From contig JAVJUV010000080.1 in assembly GCA_040220415.1 (NCBI GenBank), positions 37,892 to 101,891 on the forward strand: a stretch of DNA of 64,000 nucleotides. The letters run 5' to 3'. The stretch's first letter is position 1. Every line of letters begins with the position of its first letter. The position numbers and the translations under genes are program-made. This document shows, in pieces, positions 34,888-43,046 of this stretch. Origin of the DNA: JAVJUV01 sp040220415. GTDB taxonomy: Bacteria; Pseudomonadota; Alphaproteobacteria; Rhodobacterales; Rhodobacteraceae. The notes beneath the pieces are model-generated. The model searched no databases. It had not been told where the DNA came from and saw nothing but the letters and a program-made list of their open reading frames with translations.

Positions 34888-34893
34888 TATATT
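34888..34893 (+). promoter_or_regulatory. Candidate -10 of the cysG operon
   Basis: TATATT, 26 bp before the cysG ATG and flanked by GGGAA and TTCCC. The -35 region is poor (TGCAAC), suggesting an activated promoter. Confidence 0.35.
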
Positions 34894-34919
34894 TCCCGTG
34901 AATATCGAAGGTGCCCGTG

Positions 34920-36311
34920 ATGAAGCATTTCCCCATCTTCCTGGCCGTCGAAGGCCGCCGCATCGTCGTCTCGGGCGGCGGCGAGGCCGCGCTCGCCAAG
35001 CTGCGCCTGCTTCTCAAGACCGAGGCGCGGCTGACCGTGATAGCGGCTGACGCCATACCCGGGATCGAAGCGCTCTCCGCAGAGGGCCGCATTACCCTGA
35101 TCCGCCGCGCAATGGAACCCGGCGACGCCACCTGCGCCGCGCTTTTCTACGCGGCAAACGACGACGACGCCGAGGATGCCCGCGTCACACGGCTGGCCCG
35201 GGCCGACGGGGCACTGACCAACTGGGTCGACAACCTGGAACAGTCCCAGTTCATCACCCCCGCCATCGTCGACCGCGATCCCGTCACCGTCGCCATCGGT
35301 ACCGAAGGCGCGGCCCCGGTCTTGGCCCGTGCCATCAAGGCCGACCTGGAAGAGCGCCTGCCCGCCTCGCTGGGCATCCTTGCCCGCGTCGGCAAGGCGT
35401 TCCGTGGCGTGGCAGAGGCCCTGCCGATGGGCCGTGCGCGCCGCGCGTTCTGGTCCGACTACTACTTTCGCACCGGTCCGCAGGCCTTTGACGCCAAAGG
35501 TGAAGACGGACTGGAAGTGGCTCTCGACGCCCTTCTTGCCAAACACCTTGGCCAGACCGACGAACCCGGCCGCGTCACCTTCGTCGGCGCCGGTCCCGGC
35601 GATCCTGAACTGCTGACGCTGAAGGCCCGCCGCGCGCTGCACGAGGCCGACGTCGTGATCCACGACCGCCTCGTGACACCCCAGATCCTCGAACTCGCCC
35701 GCCGCGAAGCGCTGATCATCGACGCCGGGAAAGAGGGTTTCGGCCCCTCGATGTCTCAATCGCACATCGACGCGCTGATCGTGCTCCACGCGCAATCCGG
35801 CGCCCATGTCGTGCGGCTCAAGTCCGGCGACCCGACCATATTCGGGCGTCTCGACGAGGAAATGGACGCCTGCACCGCAGCGGACGTGCCGTTCAGCATC
35901 ATCCCCGGCATCACATCCGCCTCGGCCGCCGTCGCGTCGATCGGTCAAAGCCTGACGAAACGCGACCGCAACTCCTCCGTCCGTTTCGTGACCGGCCACG
36001 ACATGAAAGGCTATGCCGAGCAGGACTGGCGCGCGCTGGCCCGCCCCGGTCAGGTCGCCGCCATCTACATGGGCAAGAAATCCTCGCGCTTCGTGCAGGG
36101 CCGACTGATGATGCACGGCGCCGACGCCGCGACCCCCGTCACCATCGTGGAAAACGCCTCGCGCCCCGACCAGCGCACCATCGGCACCACGCTGGCCGAT
36201 CTGCCCGACGCGGTTACCGGCCTGACGGGCCCTGCCCTCATTCTTCTCGGCCTCGCACCCCGTGCGGCCGAAGCCTATGCAGAAACCCTAAACGAAGAGA
36301 TCGCGCTATGA
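34920..36311 (+). CDS. cysG: Siroheme synthase CysG (trifunctional)
   Basis: A 463-residue enzyme making siroheme, the cofactor of the sulfite reductase encoded downstream. The N-terminal dehydrogenase/ferrochelatase part begins HFPIFLAVEGRRIVVSGGGEAALAKLR. The C-terminal uroporphyrinogen III methyltransferase part begins near VTFVGAGPGDPELLTLKARRAL (about residue 215). It contains VRLKSGDPTIFGRLDEE and IIPGITSASAA. GTG 34911 is in frame, but GAAGG (34907-34911) fits ATG 34920. It overlaps the DUF2849 gene by ATGA. First gene of the operon cysG-DUF2849-cysI-cysH-DUF934. Confidence 0.95.
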   Translation: MKHFPIFLAVEGRRIVVSGGGEAALAKLRLLLKTEARLTVIAADAIPGIEALSAEGRITLIRRAMEPGDATCAALFYAANDDDAEDARVTRLARADGALTNWVDNLEQSQFITPAIVDRDPVTVAIGTEGAAPVLARAIKADLEERLPASLGILARVGKAFRGVAEALPMGRARRAFWSDYYFRTGPQAFDAKGEDGLEVALDALLAKHLGQTDEPGRVTFVGAGPGDPELLTLKARRALHEADVVIHDRLVTPQILELARREALIIDAGKEGFGPSMSQSHIDALIVLHAQSGAHVVRLKSGDPTIFGRLDEEMDACTAADVPFSIIPGITSASAAVASIGQSLTKRDRNSSVRFVTGHDMKGYAEQDWRALARPGQVAAIYMGKKSSRFVQGRLMMHGADAATPVTIVENASRPDQRTIGTTLADLPDAVTGLTGPALILLGLAPRAAEAYAETLNEEIAL

Positions 36312-36610
36312 CCCGCCGCCCCTTCGCCCCCAAGGTCGTCACCGCCAACGCGCTTCTGGAAGGCGACGTCGTCTGGCTGACCGAGGACGACCGCTGGACC
36401 CGCGACATGGCCGAGGCCGAACTGATCGAAGACGAGGCCGTCGCCGACGACCGCCTGCTCTTCGCCATCGGCCAGCCGCAGGTCGTCGTCGGCGCCTATC
36501 TGGCCGACGCCGAAGCCACCGAACACGGCCCCGCGCCCACGCATTTCCGCGAGATATTCCGCACCAAAGGTCCGTCCAACTACGCCCACGGCAAGCAGGC
36601 CGGAGAGTAA
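36308..36610 (+). CDS. DUF2849 protein of the sulfate assimilation operon
   Basis: A 100-residue cytoplasmic protein of the DUF2849 type. It starts PFAPKVVTANALLEGDVVWL, contains DDRWTRDMAEAE, and ends in a region with PTHFREIFRTKGPSNYA. Genes like it sit between cysG and cysI in many alphaproteobacteria, so a small accessory role for the sulfite reductase is likely, but no activity is known. It overlaps cysG by 4 bp, with cysI starting 2 bp after its stop. No cofactor motif is seen. Confidence 0.85.
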   Translation: MTRRPFAPKVVTANALLEGDVVWLTEDDRWTRDMAEAELIEDEAVADDRLLFAIGQPQVVVGAYLADAEATEHGPAPTHFREIFRTKGPSNYAHGKQAGE

Positions 36611-36612
36611 AG

Positions 36613-38283
36613 ATGTATCAATACAATGACTTCGACGAAGCCTTCGTGCGCGAGCGCGTCAGCCAATTCCGCGGCCAGGTGCAGCGCCGCATCGCCGGCA
36701 ACCTGACCGAGGACGAGTTCAAGCCACTGCGCCTGATGAACGGCCTCTACCTGCAACTGCACGCCTACATGCTGCGCGTCGCCATCCCCTACGGCACGCT
36801 GAACAGTGCCCAGATGCGCCAGCTTGCGATGATCGCCGAGCGTTGGGACAAGGGGTACGGCCATTTCACCACCCGCCAGAACATCCAGTTCAACTGGCCG
36901 AAACTGGCGGACGTCCCCGACATCCTCGACGCGCTGGCAGACGTGCAGATGCACGCGATCCAGACCTCCGGCAACACGATCCGCAACGTCACCGCCGACC
37001 ACTTCGCGGGTGCGGCCGCCGACGAGATCGAAGATCCGCGCCCGGTGGCCGAGCTTCTGCGCCAGTGGTCCACCGACCACCCGGAATTCCAGTTCCTGCC
37101 GCGCAAGTTCAAGATCGCCGTCACCGGCAGCCCGAACGACCGTGCGGTGACGAAAGCCCACGACATCGGCCTGCGCATGGTCCGGAACGACGCTGGCGAG
37201 CCCGGCTTCGAAGTGATCGTCGGCGGTGGCCTCGGCCGCACGCCGATGATCGGCAAGGTCATCAGAGAGTTTCTCCCCAAGGACGATCTCTTGCCCTACT
37301 GCGAAGCCATCGTCAGCGTCTACAACCTGATCGGACGGCGGGACAATAAGTACAAGGCGCGCATAAAAATCACGGTTCACGAGACCGGATTGGAAGAATT
37401 CCGCGACCTCGTGGAGTCACGTTTCCAACAATTGCGCCCCGCCTTCTCCGGTGTGGACCAGGAATTGCTTGCAGAAATCGAACAATCCTTCGCCCCGCTC
37501 GCCTTCCGCGATGCACCCTTGCACAAATACGATATCGCGCGCATCCGGAACCCCGGCTTCCGGTCCTGGACCGACACCAATCTCGCCGATCACCGCGCCC
37601 CCGGGCATGCCATCGTCAGCGTCTCGCTGAAGGCGCACGGTGCGACGCCGGGCGATGCCACCGCCGACCAGATGCGCACCCTCGCCGATCTCGCCGAACG
37701 CTTCGGCCACGACGAATTGCGCATCAGTCACGAGCAGAACGTCATCCTGCCCCATGTCCACAAGTCGGACCTGCCCGAGATTTACGAGACGCTCCGCGGG
37801 GCCGGTCTCGCCACCGCCAACATCGGCCTGGTCTCCGACATCATCGCCTGCCCCGGCATGGATTACTGCGCGCTGGCCACCGCCCGCTCGATCCCCGTCG
37901 CGCAGGAAATCGCCACGCGCTTCGACGAATTGAAGCTCGAGCATGAAATCGGCCCGCTCAAGATCAAGATCTCGGGCTGCATCAACGCCTGCGGCCATCA
38001 CCACGTCGGCCATATCGGCATTCTGGGTCTCGACCGCGCAGGCGTCGAGAACTACCAGATCACGCTGGGCGGCGACGGCACCGAGACCGCCGTCATCGGC
38101 GAGCGCGCCGGTCCCGGCTTCGCCTATGACGAGATCGTGCCGGCCATCGAACGCCTGATCGAGGCCTATCTCGACGTCCGCGACGACGCCTCCGAGACGT
38201 TCCTCGACGCCTACCGCCGCCTGGGGCCCGAGCCGTTCAAGGCCGCGCTCTATCCCGAGAAGGAGAAGGCCAATGCCGCTTGA
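36613..38283 (+). CDS. cysI: Sulfite reductase hemoprotein (nitrite/sulfite reductase)
   Basis: A 556-residue siroheme/[4Fe-4S] enzyme catalysing six-electron reduction of sulfite to sulfide. It has duplicated ferredoxin-like halves: HFTTRQNIQFNWPKL in the first (siroheme contacts), and LRISHEQNVILPHV in the second. Cluster cysteines are ACPGMDYCALA (C-x5-C) and CINACGHH (C-x3-C) in the second half. The operon (APS reductase, siroheme synthase) points to sulfite rather than nitrite. No flavoprotein CysJ is present, so electrons probably come from ferredoxin or another carrier. It overlaps cysH by 11 bp. AGAGTAAAG precedes the start. Confidence 0.95.
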   Translation: MYQYNDFDEAFVRERVSQFRGQVQRRIAGNLTEDEFKPLRLMNGLYLQLHAYMLRVAIPYGTLNSAQMRQLAMIAERWDKGYGHFTTRQNIQFNWPKLADVPDILDALADVQMHAIQTSGNTIRNVTADHFAGAAADEIEDPRPVAELLRQWSTDHPEFQFLPRKFKIAVTGSPNDRAVTKAHDIGLRMVRNDAGEPGFEVIVGGGLGRTPMIGKVIREFLPKDDLLPYCEAIVSVYNLIGRRDNKYKARIKITVHETGLEEFRDLVESRFQQLRPAFSGVDQELLAEIEQSFAPLAFRDAPLHKYDIARIRNPGFRSWTDTNLADHRAPGHAIVSVSLKAHGATPGDATADQMRTLADLAERFGHDELRISHEQNVILPHVHKSDLPEIYETLRGAGLATANIGLVSDIIACPGMDYCALATARSIPVAQEIATRFDELKLEHEIGPLKIKISGCINACGHHHVGHIGILGLDRAGVENYQITLGGDGTETAVIGERAGPGFAYDEIVPAIERLIEAYLDVRDDASETFLDAYRRLGPEPFKAALYPEKEKANAA

Positions 38284-39022
38284 AGCCCCTCTCGACCCCG
38301 TTTCGGTCCGCGTCACGGACCTGAACCGACGTTACGCCCACCACGCCGCCACCGAAGTGCTGGCCCACGCCCTGACCGACCCCCAGGTCGGCAACGCGGC
38401 GCTGGTGTCTTCCTTCGGCGCGGAATCGGTCGTGCTTCTGCACATGGTCTCGGTCATCGACCGCACGACGCCGGTTCTGTTCGTCGACACCGAGATGCTG
38501 TTCCCGGAAACGCTGGAATATCAAAGGGAAGCGGCAGATAGTTTAAGGTTGAACAATCTTCAGGTCATCCGCCCCGACCGGGACGGGACCTTTCTTCGCG
38601 ATCCCGGCAACACCCTGCACCAGACCGATCCCGACGCGTGCTGCGCGCTGCGCAAGACCGAACCCCTGCAAGCCGCCGTCGCGCCCTATGACGCCTGGAT
38701 CACCGGCCGCAAGCGCTATCAGGGCGGCAAGCGCGCCGCGCTCGACTTCTTCGAGGACGAGGACGGGAAGCGTATCAAGATCAACCCGCTGGCCCATTGG
38801 GGACCATCGGATATCGCCGATTACATGACCAACAACCGCCTGCCACGGCATCCGCTGGTGGCAAAGGGCTTTCCGTCCATCGGTTGCGCCCCTTGCACCA
38901 CGCGCGTCGCGCCGGGCGAAGAGCCGCGCGCCGGACGCTGGCGCGGTCAGGACAAGGACGAATGCGGCATCCATTTCGTGGACGGCAAACTCGTCAGGTC
39001 CGCACTTCAGGAGACATCATGA
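38273..39022 (+). CDS. cysH: Adenylyl-sulfate (APS) reductase, assimilatory
   Basis: A 249-residue reductase of the CysH family that converts APS to sulfite using thioredoxin. The ATP-PPase-like fold contains ALVSSFGAESVVLLHM (about 43-58). The cysteine pairs DACCALRK and GCAPCTTRV, ligands of a [4Fe-4S] cluster, mark the APS-reducing type rather than PAPS reductase. The catalytic Cys is in DKDECGIHF near the C-terminus. It overlaps cysI by 11 bp and the DUF934 gene by 4 bp (ATGA), so strong translational coupling is expected. It links sulfate activation (genes elsewhere) to CysI. Confidence 0.95.
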   Translation: MPLEAPLDPVSVRVTDLNRRYAHHAATEVLAHALTDPQVGNAALVSSFGAESVVLLHMVSVIDRTTPVLFVDTEMLFPETLEYQREAADSLRLNNLQVIRPDRDGTFLRDPGNTLHQTDPDACCALRKTEPLQAAVAPYDAWITGRKRYQGGKRAALDFFEDEDGKRIKINPLAHWGPSDIADYMTNNRLPRHPLVAKGFPSIGCAPCTTRVAPGEEPRAGRWRGQDKDECGIHFVDGKLVRSALQETS

Positions 39023-39438
39023 GCATCATCGTCACCGATCAGGGCTTCGAGGCCGATGACTGGACATACGGATTCACGCCGCTCGACCAGTTGGCCGCGA
39101 ACGATTCCGCGCCCGCCGTCGCGATCGACCTCGCGCCCGATGCCGATCCTCAGGCGCTGGCCGACCGCATCGACGCCATCGACCTGATCCGCGTGGATTT
39201 TCCCGGCTTCGCCGACGGTCGCGGCTTCACCATCGCGCGCCGCCTGCGCCTGATGGGGTTTCAGGGCCGGCTTCGCGCCAAGGGTCACGTCATCGCCGAC
39301 CAATACGCGATGGCACGCCGTTCGGGCTTCGACGAGGTGGAAATCTCCGACGATCTGGCGGCCCGCCAGCCGCAAGACCAATGGCTCAGGCGCGCGAACT
39401 GGCGCGCGCACGACTATCAGTCGCGGCTCAGGGCCTGA
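39019..39438 (+). CDS. DUF934 protein of the sulfate assimilation operon
   Basis: A 139-residue protein of the DUF934 family, encoded next to cysH/cysI in many proteobacteria. Conserved-looking parts are IDLIRVDFPGFADGRGF, RRLRLMGFQGRLRAKGHVIADQYAMARRSGFDEV and the end RRANWRAHDYQSRL. No catalytic motif is recognised. It may assist sulfite reductase assembly or electron supply, which is inference from context only. It starts inside the cysH stop (ATGA) and ends the operon. The ferredoxin reductase gene follows 66 bp later. Confidence 0.85.
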   Translation: MSIIVTDQGFEADDWTYGFTPLDQLAANDSAPAVAIDLAPDADPQALADRIDAIDLIRVDFPGFADGRGFTIARRLRLMGFQGRLRAKGHVIADQYAMARRSGFDEVEISDDLAARQPQDQWLRRANWRAHDYQSRLRA

Positions 39439-39504
39439 ACCGCGCACTTTATCTGACCTGCATCAACGTTTAAGACGAGGGACGGCTCTATCAGGGGCCG
39501 TAAC

Positions 39505-40347
39505 ATGAACATGACCGAGCACAGCCCCGTGAACCAAGCCGCCGCCAAGCCAGTCACCCTGCCCGACGCCCAGACCGTCACAGCCGTACAGCACTGGACG
39601 GACAAGCTGTTCTCGTTCCGGGTGACGCGGCCCGCGTCGCTGCGCTTCCGCTCGGGCGAATTCGTGATGATCGGGCTTCTGGGCGACAACGGCAAACCGC
39701 TTCTGCGCGCCTATTCCATCGCCTCGCCCGCCTGGGACGACGAACTGGAATTCTACTCGATCAAGGTGCCGAACGGCCCGCTGACCTCGAAGCTTCAGCA
39801 CATCCAGCCCGGCGACCAGATCATCCTGCGCCCCAAGCCCGTCGGCACGCTCGTTCTCGACGCGCTCTTGCCCGGCAAGCGGCTCTGGTTCTTCGCCACC
39901 GGCACCGGCATCGCGCCCTTCGCCAGCCTGATGCGTGATCCCGACACCTACGAGCGTTACGAACAGATCATCATGATGCACACCTGCCGCGACGTGGCCG
40001 AGCTGGAATACGGCCGGCAACTGATCGACGGCATCCGCGCAGACGAGATGCTGGCCGAACTGATGGGCGAGGGCTTCCACGAAAAGCTGGTCTACTATCC
40101 CACGACCACCCGCGAAGACAGCCCGAACATGGGCCGGATCACCGATAACCTGCTCAGCGGCAAGGCGTTCCAGGATCTCGGCATTCCGGGCATCGACCCC
40201 GAACACGACCGCGGCATGGTCTGCGGCAGCCTCGCCTTCAACACCGACATGAAAGAGGTGCTGGAAGGCTTCGGACTCGAAGAGGGCGCCAACAGCGAAC
40301 CCAAGCAATACGTGGTTGAAAAGGCCTTTGTCGGCGACGGCATCTGA
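39505..40347 (+). CDS. fpr: Ferredoxin-NADP reductase
   Basis: A 280-residue FAD flavoprotein transferring electrons between NADPH and ferredoxin/flavodoxin. The FAD-binding segment is LLRAYSIASPAWDDELEFYSI (about residues 70-90, RxYS motif). The NADP part has WFFATGTGIAPFASLMRD and VCGSLAFNTDMKEVL. It belongs to the bacterial Fpr subclass by length and C-terminus (YVVEKAFVGDGI). Lying just after the sulfite reductase operon, it could supply reduced ferredoxin to CysI, but a 66-bp gap leaves co-transcription open. ATG 39511 is an alternative start two codons in. Confidence 0.94.
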   Translation: MNMTEHSPVNQAAAKPVTLPDAQTVTAVQHWTDKLFSFRVTRPASLRFRSGEFVMIGLLGDNGKPLLRAYSIASPAWDDELEFYSIKVPNGPLTSKLQHIQPGDQIILRPKPVGTLVLDALLPGKRLWFFATGTGIAPFASLMRDPDTYERYEQIIMMHTCRDVAELEYGRQLIDGIRADEMLAELMGEGFHEKLVYYPTTTREDSPNMGRITDNLLSGKAFQDLGIPGIDPEHDRGMVCGSLAFNTDMKEVLEGFGLEEGANSEPKQYVVEKAFVGDGI

Positions 40348-40356
40348 AACGGAAAA

Positions 40357-40378
40357 GGCCGCCTGTCGGCAGGCGGCC
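40357..40378. terminator. Bidirectional terminator between fpr and the convergent gene
   Basis: 9-bp stem GGCCGCCTG / CAGGCGGCC with a 4-base loop. Followed by TTTTCC on the minus strand, it is strongest for the gene at 40408-40776. Confidence 0.75.
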
Positions 40379-40407
40379 CCGTTCGTCCGTTCCGGCGATC
40401 CCGGGTC

Positions 40408-40776
40408 TTATTCGACCGCCAGCGCAACCCGCACATCTTCCAGAACGTCGTCCAGATCGGCGCGGCCCGCTTCGGCAGCAGCCAGGTCGGCCGCCAGGTC
40501 CATTTTCTCGGCCTCGTCCAGATGCGAAGCGTCGATGATCTCCAGCACCAGTTCGCCGTTATAGGTATCCGGCTGCAACGCCGACAACCCGAACGCGGCC
40601 GCGGCCAGCGCGCTGCCGGACGAGCCCGAGACCTCGATCATGTTCTGCTCGGCATTCGGAACCGCCGCGGTCGCGCCCGACCGCACCGGCTCGGGCTTCT
40701 GATCGCTGAGCGATGTCAGCCCGATCATCCCTCCGACGGCAGCAGCAGCCGCAAGAATCCATATCACTTGCCCCAT
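40408..40776 (-). CDS. Small membrane-anchored protein of unknown function
   Basis: A 122-residue protein with one N-terminal hydrophobic segment (VIWILAAAAAVGGMIGLTSL) that may be a signal anchor. The rest is Ala/Asp/Glu-rich and probably periplasmic. A recognisable phrase is LQPDTYNGELVLEIIDASHLDEAEKMDLAADLAAAEAG. I do not recognise a named family. ATG 40776 is chosen over an upstream frame because GGAAGA is well placed and the hydrophobic segment begins there. It converges with fpr through a shared terminator. Confidence 0.75.
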   Translation of the reverse strand: MGQVIWILAAAAAVGGMIGLTSLSDQKPEPVRSGATAAVPNAEQNMIEVSGSSGSALAAAAFGLSALQPDTYNGELVLEIIDASHLDEAEKMDLAADLAAAEAGRADLDDVLEDVRVALAVE

Positions 40777-41024
40777 GGTGTCTTCCCTACTCGATTGAAA
40801 CACCCACCCCTTCGCCGTCCGTTCTAGCGGCCGTTCCGGCGAATCCAATCGCCCGCACCGCACTGCCCCGAAATCGGCTGAAGACGGCTAAACCGCACCG
40901 TGCCGATAGGCGGAATTCTGGCTACGGCCGGGACGCTGGCGCTTTTGTTGCGGGCTTTGTCTTTTGCGCAACACCGTGCGCCGGGACGGCCCCGCGCCGG
41001 TCAGTCCGGCGCGGAACCCGGCGA

Positions 41025-41477
41025 TCAAAGCCCCAGCATCGACCTCAGTTCGTCGATAACCGACGGAACAAGCTCGGAATTCCGCTCGGCCGACTGCACA
41101 AGCGCTTCCGCGCTCTGTTTCTGCTCCTCGCTCAGATCGGAACCGGCGATCGCCTCTCGCAGCCGCACGGGGTCGAATCCCTCGGCGGTCAGCGCGTCCG
41201 CAACCGCTGCCCCGGCTTCCTCGGCGGTATCCGACATCGCCCCGGCGGCATCTCGGGTTGCTTCGGCAGCTTCTTCGACCGCCGTTCCCACCTCTTCGGC
41301 CGCCGACCCGACGGCCTCGGCCGCCTCGTCCGCAGCCTCTTGTGTGCTTTCCGGGGCCTCGTCGGCAGCGGTAGCGGCCTCCTCCCCAGTTCCCGGCCCT
41401 GCCGGTTCGGCGATGAACAGGAACCAGCCGACGCCGGCCAGAACCACGATTGTAAGCAATATGATAAACGCTCTCAT
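41025..41477 (-). CDS. Membrane-anchored Ala/Glu-rich helical protein
   Basis: A 150-residue protein. A single N-terminal membrane segment (RAFIILLTIVVLAGVGWFLFIA) is followed by about 80 residues made almost wholly of Ala, Glu, Asp, Thr and Val in a repeating pattern (for example AADEAAEAVGSAAEEVG). This is like an amphipathic apolipoprotein/LEA-type helix. The C-terminal 40 residues are ordinary (GFDPVRLREAIAGSDLSEEQK). GGGAA precedes ATG 41477. It is divergent from infC. Function unknown; envelope or stress protection would fit the composition but is speculation. Confidence 0.75.
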   Translation of the reverse strand: MRAFIILLTIVVLAGVGWFLFIAEPAGPGTGEEAATAADEAPESTQEAADEAAEAVGSAAEEVGTAVEEAAEATRDAAGAMSDTAEEAGAAVADALTAEGFDPVRLREAIAGSDLSEEQKQSAEALVQSAERNSELVPSVIDELRSMLGL

Positions 41478-41620
41478 GACGAACTTCCCTGCTGTGAATC
41501 TGCAAGACAGTTGTGAAGTCGGCGCGGCAACTTCCAGTGGGAAGATTCCGAACTTCGCCGCATCGGCCAAAGCCAGCCGACCAAGCCCTCAAATAATATT
41601 GCACGACATTCTGAATTCAG

Positions 41621-41649
41621 TTGAAACACCTGCAAACACGGCTTAATTT
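41621..41649 (+). promoter_or_regulatory. Candidate infC promoter
   Basis: TTGAAA (41621-41626) and a loose AT-rich -10 region (TTAATTT, 41643-41649), about 40 bp before the infC start. Confidence 0.35.
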
Positions 41650-41671
41650 CAAGAACCGTTAGAAATTGGAT

Positions 41672-41678
41672 GGAAGGA
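41672..41678 (+). promoter_or_regulatory. Ribosome binding site fixing the AUC start of infC
   Basis: GGAAGGA, followed after 8 bases by ATC 41687, which begins the conserved IF-3 N-terminus. There is no ATG or GTG in frame between the upstream TAG (41660) and this point. Confidence 0.7.
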
Positions 41679-41686
41679 CAAATCCT

Positions 41687-42229
41687 ATCGCTCGCAGACC
41701 GCACAACGCACCTCCGGTGCGTGACACCGGCCCCCGGATCAACGACCGTATCCGCGTGCCCGAAATCCGGCTCATCGGAGCCGACGGAGAAAATGTCGGC
41801 GTCGTCTCGCCCGAACGTGGGATCGAGCTTGCCGAAGAAGCAGGGCTTGACCTTGTGGAGATTTCTCCAAACGCCTCGCCACCAGTCTGCAAGATCATGG
41901 ACTACGGCAAGTACAAGTACGAGACGCAGAAGCGCGAAAGCGAAGCTCGCAAGAAGCAGAAGATCATCGAGGTCAAGGAAGTGAAGTTCCGACCGAATAC
42001 GGACGTTCACGACTATGACGTCAAGATGCGGAACGTGACGCGCTTTCTGGAAGCCGGCGACAAGGTGAAGGTCACGCTCCGGTTTCGCGGTCGCGAAATG
42101 GCGCACCAGAACCTCGGGCGCGAATTGCTCGAACGCGTCGCGACGGATGTCGAGGGTCTCGGCAAGGTCGAGAACATGCCCAGGATGGAAGGCCGCCAGA
42201 TGGTCATGATGATCGGCCCGGCCAAGTAA
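41687..42229 (+). CDS. infC: Translation initiation factor IF-3, with a probable AUC start codon
   Basis: A 180-residue IF-3 that prevents premature subunit joining and checks the initiator codon. From ATC 41687 the protein reads (M)ARRPHNAPPVRDTGPRINDRI, the known alphaproteobacterial N-terminus. The N-domain spans about 10-85 (EIRLIGADGENVGVV), the linker is lysine-rich, and the C-domain starts near KEVKFRPNTDVHDYD. The frame is closed by TAG at 41660, leaving only TTG 41666 (no Shine-Dalgarno) or ATC 41687 (GGAAGGA at ideal distance). AUU/AUC starts in infC allow IF-3 to repress itself, as in E. coli. A strong terminator follows. Confidence 0.93.
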   Translation: MARRPHNAPPVRDTGPRINDRIRVPEIRLIGADGENVGVVSPERGIELAEEAGLDLVEISPNASPPVCKIMDYGKYKYETQKRESEARKKQKIIEVKEVKFRPNTDVHDYDVKMRNVTRFLEAGDKVKVTLRFRGREMAHQNLGRELLERVATDVEGLGKVENMPRMEGRQMVMMIGPAK

Positions 42230-42254
42230 CGCCACCCTTGCATGAAGCAGCAGG

Positions 42255-42287
42255 AAGCCCGCATGTCATTGCGGGCTTTTCGTTTTT
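42255..42287 (+). terminator. Terminator of infC
   Basis: AAGCCCGC / GCGGGCTT stem with an 8-base loop and a T-rich tail (TTTTCGTTTTT), 26 bp after the stop. Confidence 0.88.
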
Positions 42288-42293
42288 GGCATC

Positions 42294-42986
42294 TCAGGCC
42301 ACCAGCTTCTTCTGTACCGCGAACGGGCTCAGGCCCAGCCAGGTCTGGATGGTCGAGGACAACTCGCGCGAACCTGTGAACTCCAGCTTGTCCCGCTCGG
42401 CGGCGACATCCGCAACACCCATCCAGATCGCCGTCATCGTGCGCAGGTCCGTCGAGACATAAAGGTCCACCTCGAAACCCGGATCGGCCCAGCACAGATC
42501 GACCTCGCCCTCGGGTTCGATCACCAGCCACCAGTCGCGTTTCGTCGACGGAAGGTCGTGGTACAGGAACTGGATCACCGTGCGCCGTTTCGGCAGCGGT
42601 TCCGGGTTCAGGTTCCGGCGCATGTCCCACATCAGAAGCGACGGGTCGAGGTTCTTCAGAGAAAGCGACGATTCCACCCACTTCTGCCCCCACATCCCCA
42701 TCGCGATGACGACATCGCGCAGGTCTCGGCCCGCGTCGGTCAGGTGATATTCCATCACGCCGCGCTCGGACGGCACCGGTTTTCTCTCGACGACGCCAGC
42801 CTCTTCGAGGTCCTTCAGCCTTTGCGACAGCAGTGTCGGAGACATCTTCGGCACGCCCCGGCGCAGATCGTTGAACCGGGTCGATCCCGCGATCAGCTCG
42901 CGTATCAGCACCATCGTCCAGCGCGTGCACAGCACCTCGGCCGCCATGGCCAGCGGGCAGAACTGCTTGTATCCGTGGTTCGGCAT
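42294..42986 (-). CDS. HxlR family transcriptional regulator with C-terminal SCP2-like domain
   Basis: A 230-residue regulator. The N-terminal HxlR winged helix contains CPLAMAAEVLCTRWTMVLIRELIAG and FNDLRRGVPKMSPTLLSQRLKDLEEAG (about residues 10-65). The cysteine at residue 10 sits where redox- or aldehyde-sensing HxlR proteins carry theirs. The C-terminal 110 residues resemble a sterol-carrier (SCP2) fold (WWLVIEPEGEVDLCWADPG). It is divergent from a DUF1330 gene. A 7-bp inverted repeat between them (43047-43072) may be its operator. Ligand unknown. Confidence 0.87.
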   Translation of the reverse strand: MPNHGYKQFCPLAMAAEVLCTRWTMVLIRELIAGSTRFNDLRRGVPKMSPTLLSQRLKDLEEAGVVERKPVPSERGVMEYHLTDAGRDLRDVVIAMGMWGQKWVESSLSLKNLDPSLLMWDMRRNLNPEPLPKRRTVIQFLYHDLPSTKRDWWLVIEPEGEVDLCWADPGFEVDLYVSTDLRTMTAIWMGVADVAAERDKLEFTGSRELSSTIQTWLGLSPFAVQKKLVA

Positions 42987-43046
42987 CTCGTTTCTCCCAT
43001 GCTGTTGCGCCCAACCCTATCAGCGGCTGCGCATGTGCCTAGTCCA

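Noticed and set aside
34784..34919. Riboswitch upstream of cysG
   Set aside because: Only short dyads fitting a protein operator are visible. No structure resembling a SAM or other known riboswitch could be drawn in 136 bp.
41666..41668. TTG start for infC
   Set aside because: No Shine-Dalgarno at proper distance. The encoded extension is not part of the IF-3 family, while ATC 41687 has an ideal ribosome binding site.
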